Made by a program: the position numbers and the translations under genes. From Cycas panzhihuaensis (lineage: Eukaryota; Cycadophyta): a stretch of DNA of 64,000 nt. Positions 1 through 13,125 of this stretch are shown here, in pieces; positions within the stretch are counted from its first letter, which is position 1; each line of letters opens with the position of its first letter. The stretch is taken from NCBI GenBank assembly GCA_023213395.1, contig CM041465.1, forward strand, positions 205,723,741-205,787,740, in the 5' to 3' direction. The notes below the pieces were generated by a model, which was not told where the DNA came from, did no database searches, and was given only the letters and a program-made list of their open reading frames with translations.

Positions 1-3000
1 TAGACTTAGATCTAGTAATCAAAGACAATCCAACCAACATAATAATTCTTATGGGACTAGAAATCAAACAATTATATGCCAAAGGCATAATAGAAAAGGA
101 CATTATGCCAAAAATTATAGAACTGCCACCAATAAACTACCAAGTTATAAACAACACCATGGTGTCCATAATGTTGATAATACTTCTTTTGAAGATGCTT
201 TTGGTGGAACGTAATTTGCTCATGCACACCTTCAAAGAATTGGGACCACTTCATCAAATGTTGTTGATAAATCCACCAAGTATATTGAGGCTCATTGTGG
301 CTATGCTTATTCACTTTTGCCTTCACCACTTAGAGTTGCAAATAGTGACATCTCAAATACTTCATCGTGGATCATGGATACTGGAGCAACATAACAGATG
401 ACTTGTCATTGTCAGTTCTTTAAGGATTTTGACTTTGAAGTTCATAGTATTGTATACATGGCTGACAAATCATCTCATCCAGTCAAATGACTTAGAACTA
501 TTTGCCTGAAACTCTTAGGCCTTCCAGATTTTACACTTGTTGATGTTTTATATATTTCTACTCTAAAGCAGAACCTACTCTCCTTGTTTACCCTTGTCTC
601 TCATGGATTTGATCTGAGCATAACTTCAAATAATCAAACTCTCTATGTTATTCACACTCCTTCAAATGCTATGGTTATGACCAGAATTATTGATAGCAAA
701 CTTTTTTGCCTAACTAACTTATCATCCTCTGCAGTTAACTATGTTGATGATGACTCTACTTTTACCACAACCCTGACTCTTTAAAAGTTATCCCAAGCAG
801 CCCTATGTCACACTTGTATGGGCCATATCAAAATTGATTGTTTAAGAGAACTACATGCCACTCTTCCTGGTATGCCTAGGCTCTACTCTAATCTCTTCAA
901 ATTCAAAGCATGTATCATTGCCAAATCTTAAAGACAACCCTTTCTTCATAGTCAGTAGAAATCTAGCCAACCTTTGCAGCTTGTACACTTAGATATATGC
1001 GGTCCTATACCCATCCCTTCTCTCAAACAAAAGTGGTATTATAGTACTTTTATTGATGATTTTACCAAGAAAGTATGGGTTGTTTTTCTTGTAAAGAAAG
1101 ATGAAGCTTTTTCTATATTTCAAGATTTCAAGGCTTGTGTGGAAAATAAATCTGGATTCAAGATCAAAATACCCAGGACTGACAATGCTAGCGAGTACAC
1201 ATCCAATAAGTTTGAATTGTACCTATGTCAATATAGAATTAAACATCAGACCACTGTTGCAAGTATACCCCAATAAAATAGAGTTGTTAAGCACATGAAC
1301 ATAACCATCATGAATATAGCTCGTGCTACGTTAGTATATAAGAATGTCTCTATCTATCTTTAGGCTGAGACTATCTAGACTGCTGTGTATTGCATCAACA
1401 CTATTAGTCCCTCCAAGCTCGGCCCCTCTCCACATGAAATATGGTATGGAAAAACCCCCTCTATCTCCCACTTCAAAATTTTTAGCTCTACTTATTATGC
1501 TCATATCCTGGAGAAATATAGAAATAAGCTCTAAGATAGAGCTATGAAAAGCATCTTTGTCAGATACCCTATGGATGAAAAGAGGTGTAAGGTTTTCATA
1601 CCTTCACAGTAAAAAATCATCATCACTAGAGATGTTATCTTTATGGAAACTGAAGATCAAATACTTAGACTTGACTCTAAGATACCTTCATACTGATTTA
1701 ATGATGCTACTAAATTTGATAATCAGATTCTAAAATTTACGTGGGGAGATGCTCAATAGTTGCTCAAAATCTTGGAAGCTAATAATAGAGCCTCAGAGGA
1801 TACAAGTTGTGACTCCCAGCCAATGTGTACATATCTAGCACCATAATTTATGAATAGCCAAGTTGACAAAGGCAAAACCATAGTATAAGGATCATCTTCT
1901 CCAACATCTGTGGCTAGCCCATCTTCTCCAGCATCGTCAACTTCCTCCATGCCAAATATTTCACATGATCCTTTTCAGGATCAAAACGAAGACTAAGAGG
2001 CTATGGAAATGAAAACCTCATTCCCAACGAAAGGTTTTCGTGAAGCCTACTAGCTACATAAGGGCATGCAACCAAATGAGGTAGGCAAAACTAGCATTAG
2101 AAATACCCATAGAGTAAGGATGCATAAATCACTTTCAGTTGAGCTTGAACCAGCAAAACTACACATTTCTCTTAATGAAAAGCCCCTAACATACCATAAA
2201 GTTGTAAAGCATACAACTTAGAGAAATGCCATGAACGAAGAGTACCAATCTCTTATCAAGAACAATACATGAGAGCTTATTGATCTACCACTTGGAAGAA
2301 AGGTAGTTCAAAATAAATGGGTGTTTAAAAATAAGTACAGATCAGATGACACCCTAGAAAAACATAAGGTAAGGTTGGTAGTAAAAGGATTCACACAAAG
2401 GGAAGGTATTGACTACACTAAAATCTTTGCGAAGTGGCCTATAATCAAAACTCTTATACCCTTGGCTACTCAATAAGATTGGAAAATCCACCAACTCGAT
2501 GATAAGAGCGTATTTCTCAATGGGGACCTTAAAGAAGAAATTTACATAGCTCAGCCAGAAGGATATGAGATTATTGGTCATGAACATAAGGTTTATAGGC
2601 TCACGAAGTCCTTGTATGGCCTAAATCAAGCCCCTCATGCTTGGTTTACCAAGTTATCTAAAAGAATGAGGTAACTTGGATATGAAGTTTGTGACTATTA
2701 AGATATTAATGCAACATTATTTGTCAAGCGCCAAAATGATAAAGCCACTTACCTCTTAATCTTTGTGGATGATATGCTAATAACGGGGAATAGTGAGCAG
2801 GTAATCAACCAACTGAAAAAGGACCTTGCTAAAACTTTTGAATTGTCTAACCTTAGGTTGATGAAATATTACTTGGTAATTCAAATAACTCAAAAGAATA
2901 GCAAAATCTTTCTCTACTAAGAAAAATATATCAACGATCTTCTGACAAAGTTTTAGTTGGAAGGTACTCAACCAGTGGATATACCTATGGAGCCTAATAT

Positions 3001-3712
3001 TAAACTCTTAGTTGATGGTGATACTAGGGAGGTAGACGCAACACTCTACAAGCAACTTGTAGGTAGTCTCGTCTATACTACCAACACAAGGCTATATATT
3101 GCATACTCTATCAGCATTCTTGTAAGATTGATGATAAATCCTAAGTAGAATCATTGGCAGGCTGCAATACGAGTGTTGAGGTACCTGAAGACGACTAGTA
3201 AATATGATATGTTATATAAACCTAATATAGAATTTAAACTTTATGCATACATAGACTTAGACTTTGTTGGAGATAAAGACATAGGAATATCTACATCTAG
3301 GTACATAACATTTCTTGGAACAACACTAATATCATGGAGATCCAAACGACAAAAGATAGTTGCAGACTCAACTGTCGAAGTTGAGTATATTACTACTTTT
3401 GAGACAAGCAAGGACGTGACATGGCTTAGAAAATTGTTGAATACATTAAATGCCACCCAAATAAGTTCTACTAACTTACATGTAGATAATCAATCTATAA
3501 TCCAAATGGCTAAAAATCTTGTATTTTATGATCGTACTAAACATATAAGTATGAAAGTCCATAGGATTAGAGAACTAGTTCATAATGGCATAATTCAACT
3601 GTAGAATACCCCACAACAAATCAAGTGTCTGATATCTTCACCAAACCACTAAAGAGGGTGAAGTTTGAACAGTTTCAAAAGAAACTCGGCCTTAGGGCCT
3701 CCATCTTTGACT
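1..3712 (+). pseudogene. Copia element A: gag (C-terminal end), protease, integrase, reverse transcriptase, RNase H remnant
   Basis: Ty1/copia order is visible on the plus strand. It opens inside a gag zinc knuckle (about 77-120) in which two of the four metal ligands appear replaced. A protease motif WIMDTGAT follows at 368-391. A GAG-pre-integrase zone lies at about 800-960, then the integrase core with LVHLDICGP and a later TDNASEY (about 980-1270). Reverse transcriptase covers about 2300-2960 with FVDD at 2761-2774. RNase H ends near 3605-3712. The frame is broken by many TAG/TAA codons, several where relatives have Gln (MRQLGYE, DYQDI). The gag start and 5' LTR lie outside the window. 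The protein resembles element D closely, so A and D belong to one family. Non-functional; the assignment is secure. Confidence 0.9.
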
Positions 3713-3743
3713 AATTGAAGAAGATGACAATTCGACCATCATA

Positions 3744-3857
3744 CTCTATCTTATTCGTGAAAACCCCTTATGGGCATAGAAGGACAAGAGTAAGTCTCTG
3801 CTCTATCCCATTCATGAAAACCCCTTATAGGTGCGAAAGGATAAGGGTTATATCATT
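3744..3857 (+). repeat. Two-copy 57-bp repeat in the 3' untranslated part of element A
   Basis: Two diverged units start at 3744 and 3801. Each carries CTCTATC..ATTC.TGAAAACCCC followed by a purine-rich tail. The reverse complement of a similar pair occurs at about 17585-17690 in the 3' region of element D, so the duplication predates the split of the two copies. It lies between RNase H and the polypurine tract. Confidence 0.6.
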
Positions 3858-4136
3858 TTAGAAAAGTGGAACTTATGAAAATCTGAAAGGGCATGGGGGA
3901 TGACCAAATGGTATATGGAGACTCAGTAGATTTTAGCTACAAAATTCATTATATTGATTGGCTATCTAGCTTTATTTAAAGGGCCACCTGAGCTAATTTA
4001 ATAGATTAGAAAAATTGTGGGTTTTCTTCCCCATGAGGGTTTCCTACAAAAGTGTCATAGTAGTTTGCTTTATAAGAGGCTCAAATAAAGACCCTATAGG
4101 ATAAAATAAAATAGTATGAAATGACCTTCTACCATT

Positions 4137-4590
4137 AAAGGGGAGATTGAAAAGGGTTAATGTCATAAGATTATTACATTAGTTGATTATTTCTAAAAAG
4201 GGTCTTAAGTGAACTTTAAATTAGATTACTTAAGTGAAATGCACTTTCATGTGCATTATGTGTAATTTCATTTCACCTAACTCTAATGCTCCTTCTCTCA
4301 ATATAAAAGTAAAAGCTTAATGGAGAAGGCTCATTCTTACCTCTCCATTTTGTGAGAGCTACTTTCTTTCTCTCAAGTCTCTCTTGCTCCCATGTTTACC
4401 TTTGTGTTTAGTGCATGGAGATGAAGGATAAATCCACTCTTTTCAACTTGTGTATGTCTCAAAGTTGAAGGAGAATAATTGGCTTGTGTTTGAATGTTTT
4501 TTTTATTGCCTTATTTAGTACATTTTTTAGTCCTTTATTAAAGTACTTTATTTTTCAAAATAATTTATATTTCAAGGCAATATTTTTATC
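4137..4590 (+). repeat. Polypurine tract and probable 3' LTR of element A
   Basis: AAAGGGGAGAT at 4137-4147 is a polypurine tract. It is followed by TGAAAAGGGTTAATG, which parallels the LTR start TGATGGATGTTAATG of element D. A TATA-like ATATAAAAG lies at 4301-4309, and a pyrimidine-rich stretch follows. The first 150 or so bases resemble the D LTR and the rest does not. The right end is not defined: I see no clean CA end or primer-binding site before the gag of element B at 4592. Confidence 0.45.
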
Positions 4591-4591
4591 A

Positions 4592-7500
4592 TGGCTTCTA
4601 GAATATAGGACCTCAGTTTGATGGGGCTAGATAAAGTCTATTGTTATATTAAAAAATATATGGGATTTAATTAAAAATGGATATAGTAGACTTGATCCTA
4701 AGGCTATTACAAATGAAAAAAAGACCTTCAAAGAGAATGAAAAAAGAGATAATAAAGCTTTGGCACTCATTTTTTGTGATTTAGATGACCACATCTTCCC
4801 AAGAGTAAGTGAGGTGACTACATCAAAGGAATCATAGAATGCTTTGAAGACCACTTACAAAGAAGTTACTATATCAAAACTTCAAACACAAAGTAGAAAA
4901 TTAAAAATTATAAAATGAACAACAAAGAGGGGATTAATGACTTTATAATAAAGTTATAAAGCCTAGTTAATCAAATGAGGTCCTTAAGGGAAATCATTAG
5001 TGAACAAAGGTTGGCAGAAAATATTCTAAGATGTGTTAATGACATTAAGAGTTTTGCAATGGTAATTACAAGTATTGAGGTCTCTAAAGACCTTATAACA
5101 CTTAAGGTTGATCAACTTAGTACCATGTTAATGGTTGTTAAAGATAAGAAATGTGGTAATAAGTCCTTAGACTATGCATTTGCCTTTAAGACAAATATTA
5201 GGCTATCCTATGAAGGCCAAAGTTCTAGGAGAAGAGGTCAAACTCCTAAAGGAAAGGGACAAAATTTTAGAAACCAAGAGTAGTTTCATTAAGGATAAGG
5301 TCAAGTTTAACAAGGTTAAGATCAAGGATAATTATATTAATGTCAAGGTAAATTCCATCAAGAACAAGGTTTTAGACCTCAAGGATGAGATAGAGAACAA
5401 AGTTTAAAGGGAAAGAATCAAGGATAAAGAGTAAAGAGTCTTAGAGGTAAAGGAAGTAAAATAATATAAAATTCCTATTATCATAGAAATGGACACTTGG
5501 AAAGTAATTATTTAACAAAAAGGTCCAACATGCAAAGACGGGTAGTAAATATAATAGTCAAAGAACTGAGGGGGAGTGAGACTTTTCCTACTAAGTCTTT
5601 TAGCCAATAAAGAGGAGGATAATTAGTATATTACTTATGGCTGCTCTACTCATATGACACATAAGAAAGAATGGTTCAAAAAATTGGATAATACTAAAAA
5701 ATATAAAATTATGTTTAGGGATAATACTACTTAAGCTATAATAGGTAAAGAAAATGTAGCTATCCAACTAGATTTTATAGAGACTAAGCATATCAATGAT
5801 GTACTTCATATCCTTGCACTAAAAAAAAACTAACTATTAGTTGGACAAATGATTAAGCAAACATATAAAGTTATCTTTGATAATAATGAATGTATTATTA
5901 AGTATAAGTTAAAGAATAAGTTAATAATTACTATGGGTCAAATAACTAGTGATAGATTGTTTAAGATGGTCATACCCCCAAATGACTATTATGTCTTAAA
6001 GGCATCTATTAATATGTGTAATAAGACTTGGCATAAAAGATTTAATCATGTGAGTTATAACAACTTAGCATTAATGAAGAAAATAGAAATGGTTATTAGT
6101 CTGCCTAATATTTAATGTGGCAAAGAAGTATGTAAGTGTTGTATACTAGGCAAATAACAAAGGAAAGTATTCCTTAATGATAGTTATAAGGCAAATGGTC
6201 ATGTTCAATTAGTATACATAAATCTACATGGACTAATAGATGTAACTTCATTTAGAGGATCCAAGTACTTCATAACTTTTATTAATGGCTTTACAAAAAT
6301 AACTTAGGGTTTATTTTCTCAAGTTCGAATCATATGTGCTTCAATATTTTATTGATTTCAAAATAATTATTGAAAGGCAAAATGGACATAAAATATTAAC
6401 TCTTAAATTAAATAATAGATGAGGATTCATTTAAAATGAATTCAAGGACTATTGTAGGTACTATAGGGTAAGGAAGCAACTCACTTATCCTTTTATCTCT
6501 TAACAAAATAAGGTAGTAGAAAGAAAGAACATGACTATTGTTGAGATGGATATAAGCATGCTTAAGGATAAGCATATTGGTAATGAGTATCAGGTTGAAG
6601 TTAGGTATACAACTATTTATTTATTGAATAACACCACAACAAATATAGTGAGATGGGTCACATTTAAAGAGACTTAGATAGGTCACAACTCAATTATTAA
6701 ACACTTAAGAGTTTTTTGGTGTATAGCATATGCACATGTTCCAAAACAAAGAAGGATAAAAATTAAATGATAAAAGCATTAAGTGCATATTTATAAGATA
6801 TAGTAATACATCAAGATCCTATAAATTATATGACCCTAAGGATAAAAGAATCATCATGAGCAAAGATGTCATCTTCAATGAAGATGAATTTTATTAAGAG
6901 AAAGATATTTAAAAAGACAAAGGTAAAAGTGTTATGATTAATATAGATTCTAACTCAAGTGGTACAAATATATCTAATATAAGTAAAGTAGGTCCATCCA
7001 CTTCAAATAAAAAAGGTTTTAAAATAGGTGTAAAGAGGTCATAACTCTCAAAGTATTTTAGATACAAACTTTGAGAGAAGAACAACAAGATCTCAAAGGG
7101 TAAATTTTGCACTAATAACTCAATTCATAGAGTCAAATAAGGCTCAAAATTTTGAAGAGACAAATAGCCAAAATGAATGGAAAGAAGCAATAAAGGAAGA
7201 ATATAATACCTTAGTGAATAATAACACTTGGGATTTAGTTAATTTGCCACTAAGGGAAAATGCCATTAGGATAAAATGGATCTACAAGACTAAGTCTAAG
7301 CAAGATGGTTCCATTGACAAATATAAGGCATAATTAATTGCAAAGGGCTATACTCAAGTTGAAGGCATATACTGCACTGGTTGAAAGGTTGGAAATAATT
7401 AGATTAATTATAGCCTTAGCTATAAAACAAGGTTAAACAGACCATCAAATGGATGCGAAGAGTGCTTTGTTAACTAGATATGTTGATGAGGAGATATATG

Positions 7501-8640
7501 TACAACAACTTAAGGGTTTTAAGGTGAAGGGAAAGGAAGACAAGATCTATAAACTCAAAAATGCCTTATATAGACTTAAACAAATACTTGGAGCATGGTA
7601 CTCTATGATTAATAAGTACTTTAAGGATAAAGGATTCTTAAGGAGATAATTAGACCCCAACTTATATATAAAGTTGGAAGGAAGTTCAATGTTGATTGTG
7701 GGCCTATATGTGGATGACCTAGTATATATTGGGAATCATGATCACTTGTCTTAAAAAGTTTAAAGAAGATATGTGCAAAGAGTTTAAAATAATAAACTTG
7801 GGACTTATGCATTGTTTCTTAGGTATTAAAATGTGGCAAGATGAAAAAAGGATGTTTATTTCATATAAAAAATACACATTAGATATGTTATACAAATTTA
7901 ACATGGCTAATTATAAACCACTTATAACACTAGTAAAGTTAGGTTGAAACTATCTAAGTTTAAGGAATTTGAATAAGTTGACCCTACACTCTATAAGTAG
8001 TTGATTGGGAGCTTGATTTACTTGATTTCAACTTGACCAGATATTATGTATGCAGTGAGTGTAGGTTCTAGTTTTATGCATGAGCCTAAGGTTAAACATT
8101 AGTAGGCAGCCAAAAAGATTCTTAGATGTCTTAAAGGAACCATTGGGTATGGTCTATATTACAAGTTATGAGGGGATTATAAGTTGATTGGTTATACAAA
8201 CTCAAACTAGGTAGATTATAGGAAGCCCACTTCAAGTTATGCATTCAGTTTAGATTTAGCAGCACTAGCATGGAGTTTAAAGAAATAGGTTATAATATCT
8301 CTTTCTACTATAGAAGATGAGTACAAGGCAGTTATAGCATAAGCTTATGAGATAGTTTGTCTTAGAATATTACTTTAGGATTTACAGGAGGAATAAATTA
8401 GTCCTACTATTATTTTGTGGTAACTAAAGTATAATCTAGATGACTAGGAATTCAATGTTTTATGACATAATAAAGTATATACAAACATTACATCACTTCA
8501 TAGAGAAATAGTGCAGCAAGGCAAGTCAGAGCTAGTCTATTGTAGTGTATAGGATCATGTGACTGATATCTTCATAAAGATACTTGGCAAAATAAAATTT
8601 ATCAAATTTAGAGATAAGCTTAGAGTCATCCCAAATAGGC
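4592..8640 (+). pseudogene. Copia element B: gag-pol remnant
   Basis: A gag begins near ATGGCTTCT (4592). It has the usual copia gag features: a WDLIKNGY-like segment, a KALALIF helix, and a TTSKE..NALK segment around 4660-4900. A basic, glycine-rich tail follows. The protease is badly decayed near 5620-5700. Integrase remnants lie at 6000-6750, with a WHKRFNHVS zinc-binding start. Reverse transcriptase covers about 7160-7960 with MDAKSALL at 7449 and an intact YVDD at 7706-7717. RNase H runs to about 8640, ending just before a purine tract. Stops and frame changes are frequent. No 5' LTR or primer-binding site was found between 4480 and 4592, so B is either 5'-truncated or joined to the LTR of element A. 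Confidence 0.85.
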
Positions 8641-8940
8641 ATTATGGAGGAGAAATGTTGGTATAATGCCCATATTGGGGCAATATCCTATATCTTCGAG
8701 GTGACTCTCTTTTTAGTATTTGTCAATGTTAAGTGACAGTAGATCTTGAGAGGTGTGCCAAACCCTATCAGTCTTGCCTATTTATTCATGGGGTCTGAAG
8801 ACCATAGTGTTCATCAATAGTACCTATGTATTAGATTATATTTATCTCTTCTTGCTCCTACATTTACTCATTTATATTTTTCTCTTGATTTTCCATCATT
8901 AACTACCTTTCACCACTAAGAAGAATAATGCTAAAATGTA
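8641..8940 (+). repeat. Polypurine tract and 3' LTR start of element B
   Basis: The purine-rich ATGGAGGAGAAA (8644-8655) directly precedes TGTTGGTATAATGCCC at 8656, a typical copia LTR start. It comes right after the end of the RNase H reading. The 3' end of the LTR is not visible, and 8940 is only where similarity to a promoter-like stretch fades. 8941-9185 shows nothing identifiable. Confidence 0.5.
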
Positions 8941-9185
8941 TTTACCTTCAATATTATTTGTAAGTAGGTAATTGATAGTCTTAATAACTAATACAAAAAG
9001 AGAGTGTATTAAAGGGCATCCTTATTTTATTAATTTATGAAATTAAAACTTATTAAGTTTGGTTCCATTCAATATCATAGAAGCATCAAAATTAGAAAAT
9101 AAAGTCCTTATGATTCTTATAAATTTATCCTTAAAACCCAATTAATGTAACATAAGAAACACAAAAGACCATTATACATGATTAT

Positions 9186-9854
9186 TGTTAGATAATATGA
9201 CAACAATGTTTTAGAGGCTAAAATTTTGACATATTGGTAATGTAGTTTCCTCCCTAAACTTCCTCAGGGGGATCCAAGGGGGGTGGGAGTTCCCCTTGGT
9301 TAGGGGATATAGGGGGCGCTGAAACCACCCCCCCATCCCCCCCAAAAAGAGGGAGTTTGTGGGCAGTAGCCCCTGACCCAAAATATTAGCACTGAAAAAC
9401 ATACTAAATTATAAAAAGAATCAGGATCGTTTGTTCAAAATACCCCAAATTCATTGGTTGAGATTTGTGCCTTATATGACTCTCTCATAAAGCTCAATTT
9501 AGGGTGCTTTTTCATTATATTGATAGCATTCAATGTATTGGATGTACTTTGAGGAGTTATGTGGCTAGTTGTTATTGTTGTGAATATTCTACTGCAAATT
9601 ATATATATTTCTCTATTATTTGATAATAAAGATCAATATCTTTTCTGTGTGGATGTTTCCCTAACACACTACTAGGATTTTACCATGTTATATTAGGTGT
9701 ATATGTGATGTTTTATCTTTCTAATTCATTTATTATATTATCTCAGATTTAAGAAATTACATGCTAAATTTCAGTTTCGATTCTTATAACTAGTTGCAAA
9801 ATAGTTTAGATCTTAGTGGCAGTTTTTCATTATTAGGACCTAGTTTACTCAACA
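9186..9854 (+). repeat. 5' LTR of copia element C
   Basis: This 669-bp block starts TGTTAGATA and ends TACTCAACA (TGTT/AACA ends). It is followed two bases later by a primer-binding site. It carries an unusual run of G and C tracts at 9267-9343. No partner 3' LTR is present because C is truncated at 13125. The left end is inferred from the TG and from LTR length, with no copy to align, so it is less certain than the right end. Confidence 0.55.
9267..9343. other. G-tract and C-tract cluster inside the LTR of element C
   Basis: Runs of five, six and three G lie within 24 bases. They are followed by a C4 run, G4 and G5 runs, then C7 runs. The G and C runs could pair in hairpins or form quadruplex-like structure. 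The surrounding LTR is AT-rich, so composition changes sharply here. Confidence 0.6.
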
Positions 9855-9856
9855 AG

Positions 9857-9869
9857 TGGTATCAGAGCC
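9857..9869 (+). other. Primer-binding site of element C (initiator tRNA-Met type)
   Basis: TGGTATCAGAGCC is an exact match to the canonical plant initiator tRNA-Met primer-binding sequence. It lies two bases after the LTR end, and the gag start codon is 57 bases downstream. Confidence 0.9.
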
Positions 9870-9926
9870 ACTTTTATTTTTGCAGCGAGTTTGTAAAGGT
9901 TTTGGTATTGGCTTTTCTTACACCAA

Positions 9927-10655
9927 ATGACGAAACTAGCAGACACAAAGTTTGAGGTGTAGAAATCCAATGATAAAAATAACTTCGAGTTGTGGAAGCT
10001 AAAAACCTATGATGTTCTGGTACAACAAGGTTTGTACAGAGCTCTTGTAGATAAATCAAAGAAACCTATAAGGATGGATGGTGACAAATGGGATGATCTA
10101 GACAAAAGGGCTCTTAACACAATACGATTATGCTTAACAGATAAAGTTCTATTTAACATCATAGGGGAGCATACAGTAGCAGGATTATAGACCCAGTTGG
10201 AAGGCTTATACATGACCAAATTAGTGATGAATTGAATCTACTTAAAGAGGCAGTTGTACTTATTGTAGATGAAGGAAGGTATAAAAATTACTAATCATTT
10301 AAATATTTTCAATACTCTTATTTATCAATTGTCTAGTATCGATGTCATGATAGAGGATGAGGACAAGGAATCCTGGGATAATATTGTCACCTCAATTAGT
10401 TTTAGCACTATAGATGAATTAGACTATGATTCTATTGTGAGTGCTTTGCTGATGGAAGAAGTGAGGAGCAAGTCTAGTCTTGAAGCCTCCATACTAAAAG
10501 CTATGACAGTAAGCGGCAAAATAATTAAAAGAGGACAAAGCTCCAGGGGTACAATGAGGTCAAAGTCAAAAGGTAAGAAGAGTAAGCTTAGATGTTGGCA
10601 CTGTAATAAGATAGGACACCTCAAGAAGGATTGTTACAAGAGGAAGGAGTTCTAG
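9927..10655 (+). pseudogene. Copia element C gag
   Basis: Gag forms the virus-like particle. The reading starts at ATG 9927. The first part has the copia gag pattern: F.LWKLKTYDVLVQQGL, then KWDDLDKRALNTIRLCL. A zinc knuckle CWHCNKIGHLKKDC lies at 10593-10634 with all four ligands (CX2CX4HX4C). The frame is stopped near 10188 and again near 10265, then runs open from 10269 to 10655. It is the best-preserved gag on the plus strand here, but still broken. Confidence 0.85.
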
Positions 10656-13125
10656 AAAAGGAAGATCCCAGCAAGTAGGCTAATCAGGTGGAGTCAAATC
10701 AAGGTATGGATGATGATATCTTGGTTACTTGTAGTGTTTCCCATTATCATCACGGTTGATTAATAGATTCGTGGTACTTCACACCATATGTGTCTACACA
10801 AGAGTTAGTTTTCATTGTACTAACCTCTTGATGGTGGTGATGTGCTTATGGGAAATAAAGTTTTGTATAAGATAGTGGGTATTGGTAGCATCAGAATTAA
10901 AATGTTTGATGGTGTAGTGAGAACATTAACTGAAGTTAGAGGCTCTAGTTGAGAAGAGCACTAGCAGGTCAATCAAATATTTGAGAACTGACAATGGAGG
11001 TGAGTTTAACTCCTTGGAGTTTGAGAAGTATTACAAAGAAGCTAGGATCAAAAGGCATAAGACCACTAGTTATACTCTATAGTAGAATGGCATAGTTGAG
11101 CAAATGAACAAGATACTCTTGGAAAGAATAAGAAGCATATTAAGTAATGTAGGAGTGGAGTAGGGCTTATCGGAAGAAGTTGTTGAAATAGCTTATTATT
11201 TGGTAAATAGGTCATTATCACTTGCAATATACTACAAGATTCCTGAAGAGGTATGGACTAGACATCTATGTGACTATTCAAATTTGGAAGTTTTTGGTTA
11301 TGATTCTTATGCCTTGACTAATTAAAATCAACATTTAAAGTTAGACCTAAAATCCAAGAGATGTATCTTTTTTTGTTATGGTGATAGAGATAGTGTAAAG
11401 GGATACAGGTTGTGGGATCCTACTACCCACAAAATCACTATTAACATATATGTTGTGTTTGATGAATCTCCCTTTCTAAAATTAGATAGTGTAGAAGTTA
11501 AAGCAAAATAAGAGCAAAAAATTGAACATCAACAGGTCAAACTTGAGACCCAACCATCTTTAGACACAAAAGAGCAAGAAAATATTTCTAAAGATGAATC
11601 TATAGTAGATTTACAAGAGTATGTAGACACTCCTCCACCAACTATTAAAAGATCTACATGAGTCAATCATCCACTTAACAGGTACAACCCTTCCATTTCT
11701 ATTGCTTTAGTTTCTAATGATGGTAAGCATATATGCTATTAGGAAGTAGTAGTATGATATCCATAATGAGAAGTGGAAGAGGGATATGCAGGAAGAGATA
11801 AACGCTTTGAAGAAAAATAATTTATGGGACTTGGTAGAACTTCTACATGGTAGAAAGATTGTTGGTTGCAGGTGGCTTTTCAAGAAGAAAATAGATGTTG
11901 ATAGAAAGGTTGATAAATATAGGGCAAGACTCGTAGCTAAAGGTTTTGCATAGAAAATAGGTATTAACTTTCATGAGATTTTTTTACCAGTTATCAAACT
12001 TGTTTTAATTTAGGTTATGTTAGCATTAGTAGCTTCTCTTGATTTGGAGTTGGAGTAGTTAGACATAAAAATAACTTTTCTACATGGAGATTTAGATAAG
12101 GAGATATATATGGATTAGCCAGAAGGATTTGTATAGGATGGCAGAAAAAGACTTGTTTGTAGGCTTAGGAAATCATTGTATGACCTGAAGTAATCACCCA
12201 GGCAATGGTACAAGAAGTTTGATATCTTCATGGAGAGCCAACATTTTAAAAAAAGTGAGTATGATCAGTGTGCTTACTTTAAATTCTTAGGCAATGGCTT
12301 ATTCATTATCTTGGTATTGTATGTTAATGACATAGTGGTTGCAAGCAAAAGCATGGTAGAAATCAATAAGTTAAAGGCTCAATTGGCTAGGATTTCTAAT
12401 ATGAAAGATATAGGAGCTTCAAAACAAACCTTAGGTATAGAGATATATAAAGACAGGAAAAATGACAAGTTATGGTTATCATAGTAGAAATATGTGGAGA
12501 AGGTGCTAACCAGATTTGGTATAGCAAATGTGAAACTAGTGAGTATCCCATTGGCTTACCATATCAAGTTTTCTTCGAGTATGAGTCATAGTAATGAAGA
12601 AGAAAAGGATTATACATCTCATGTACCTTATGCCAGTGTAGTAGGAAGTTTAATGTATGGAATGGTATATACAAGACCTGATATTTCACATGATATCAGT
12701 GTAGTTAGCAAGTTTACAGAAAATCCAACAAAGGAACATTGGGTAGTAATGAAATGGATGCTTTAGTATTTAAGGGGCATAATTGACTATTACATCACCT
12801 TTGGAGATATAGGTAATCAGGTTTATGGATATGTTATTTTAAACTTTACAAGAGATGTAGATAAGAGAAGCTCTACCTCGGGTTATGTATTTACTCTTAC
12901 AAATAGTCTGGTTAGTTGGATGTCAAAATTGTAGAGCACAATTACATTATCAACTACAAAAGTATAATATATTATTATAGCACATGCTTGTAAAGAAGCA
13001 ATCTAACTGCAAGGTCTACTGGATAATCTTAGAAGGAAACAAGAAGGGTAAAGGTATTTTGTGATAATCAAAGTGCCATTTACTTAGCAAAGAATCTAGC
13101 TTATCATAGTAAGACAAAGCATTGA
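10656..13125 (+). pseudogene. Copia element C pol remnant with internal deletion, truncated in RNase H
   Basis: A decayed protease (about 10755) leads to RTLTEVR near 10940. The reading then jumps directly into the middle of the integrase core (ALVEK, then LRTDNGGEF at about 10980). The GAG-pre-integrase zinc region and the first catalytic Asp are therefore missing. Reverse transcriptase follows at about 11770-12500. Its catalytic box reads YVND (about 12327) instead of YVDD. RNase H stops at DNQSAIYLAKN..YHSKTKH near 13125, after which the sequence is unrelated, so the 3' end and 3' LTR are lost. Confidence 0.85.
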
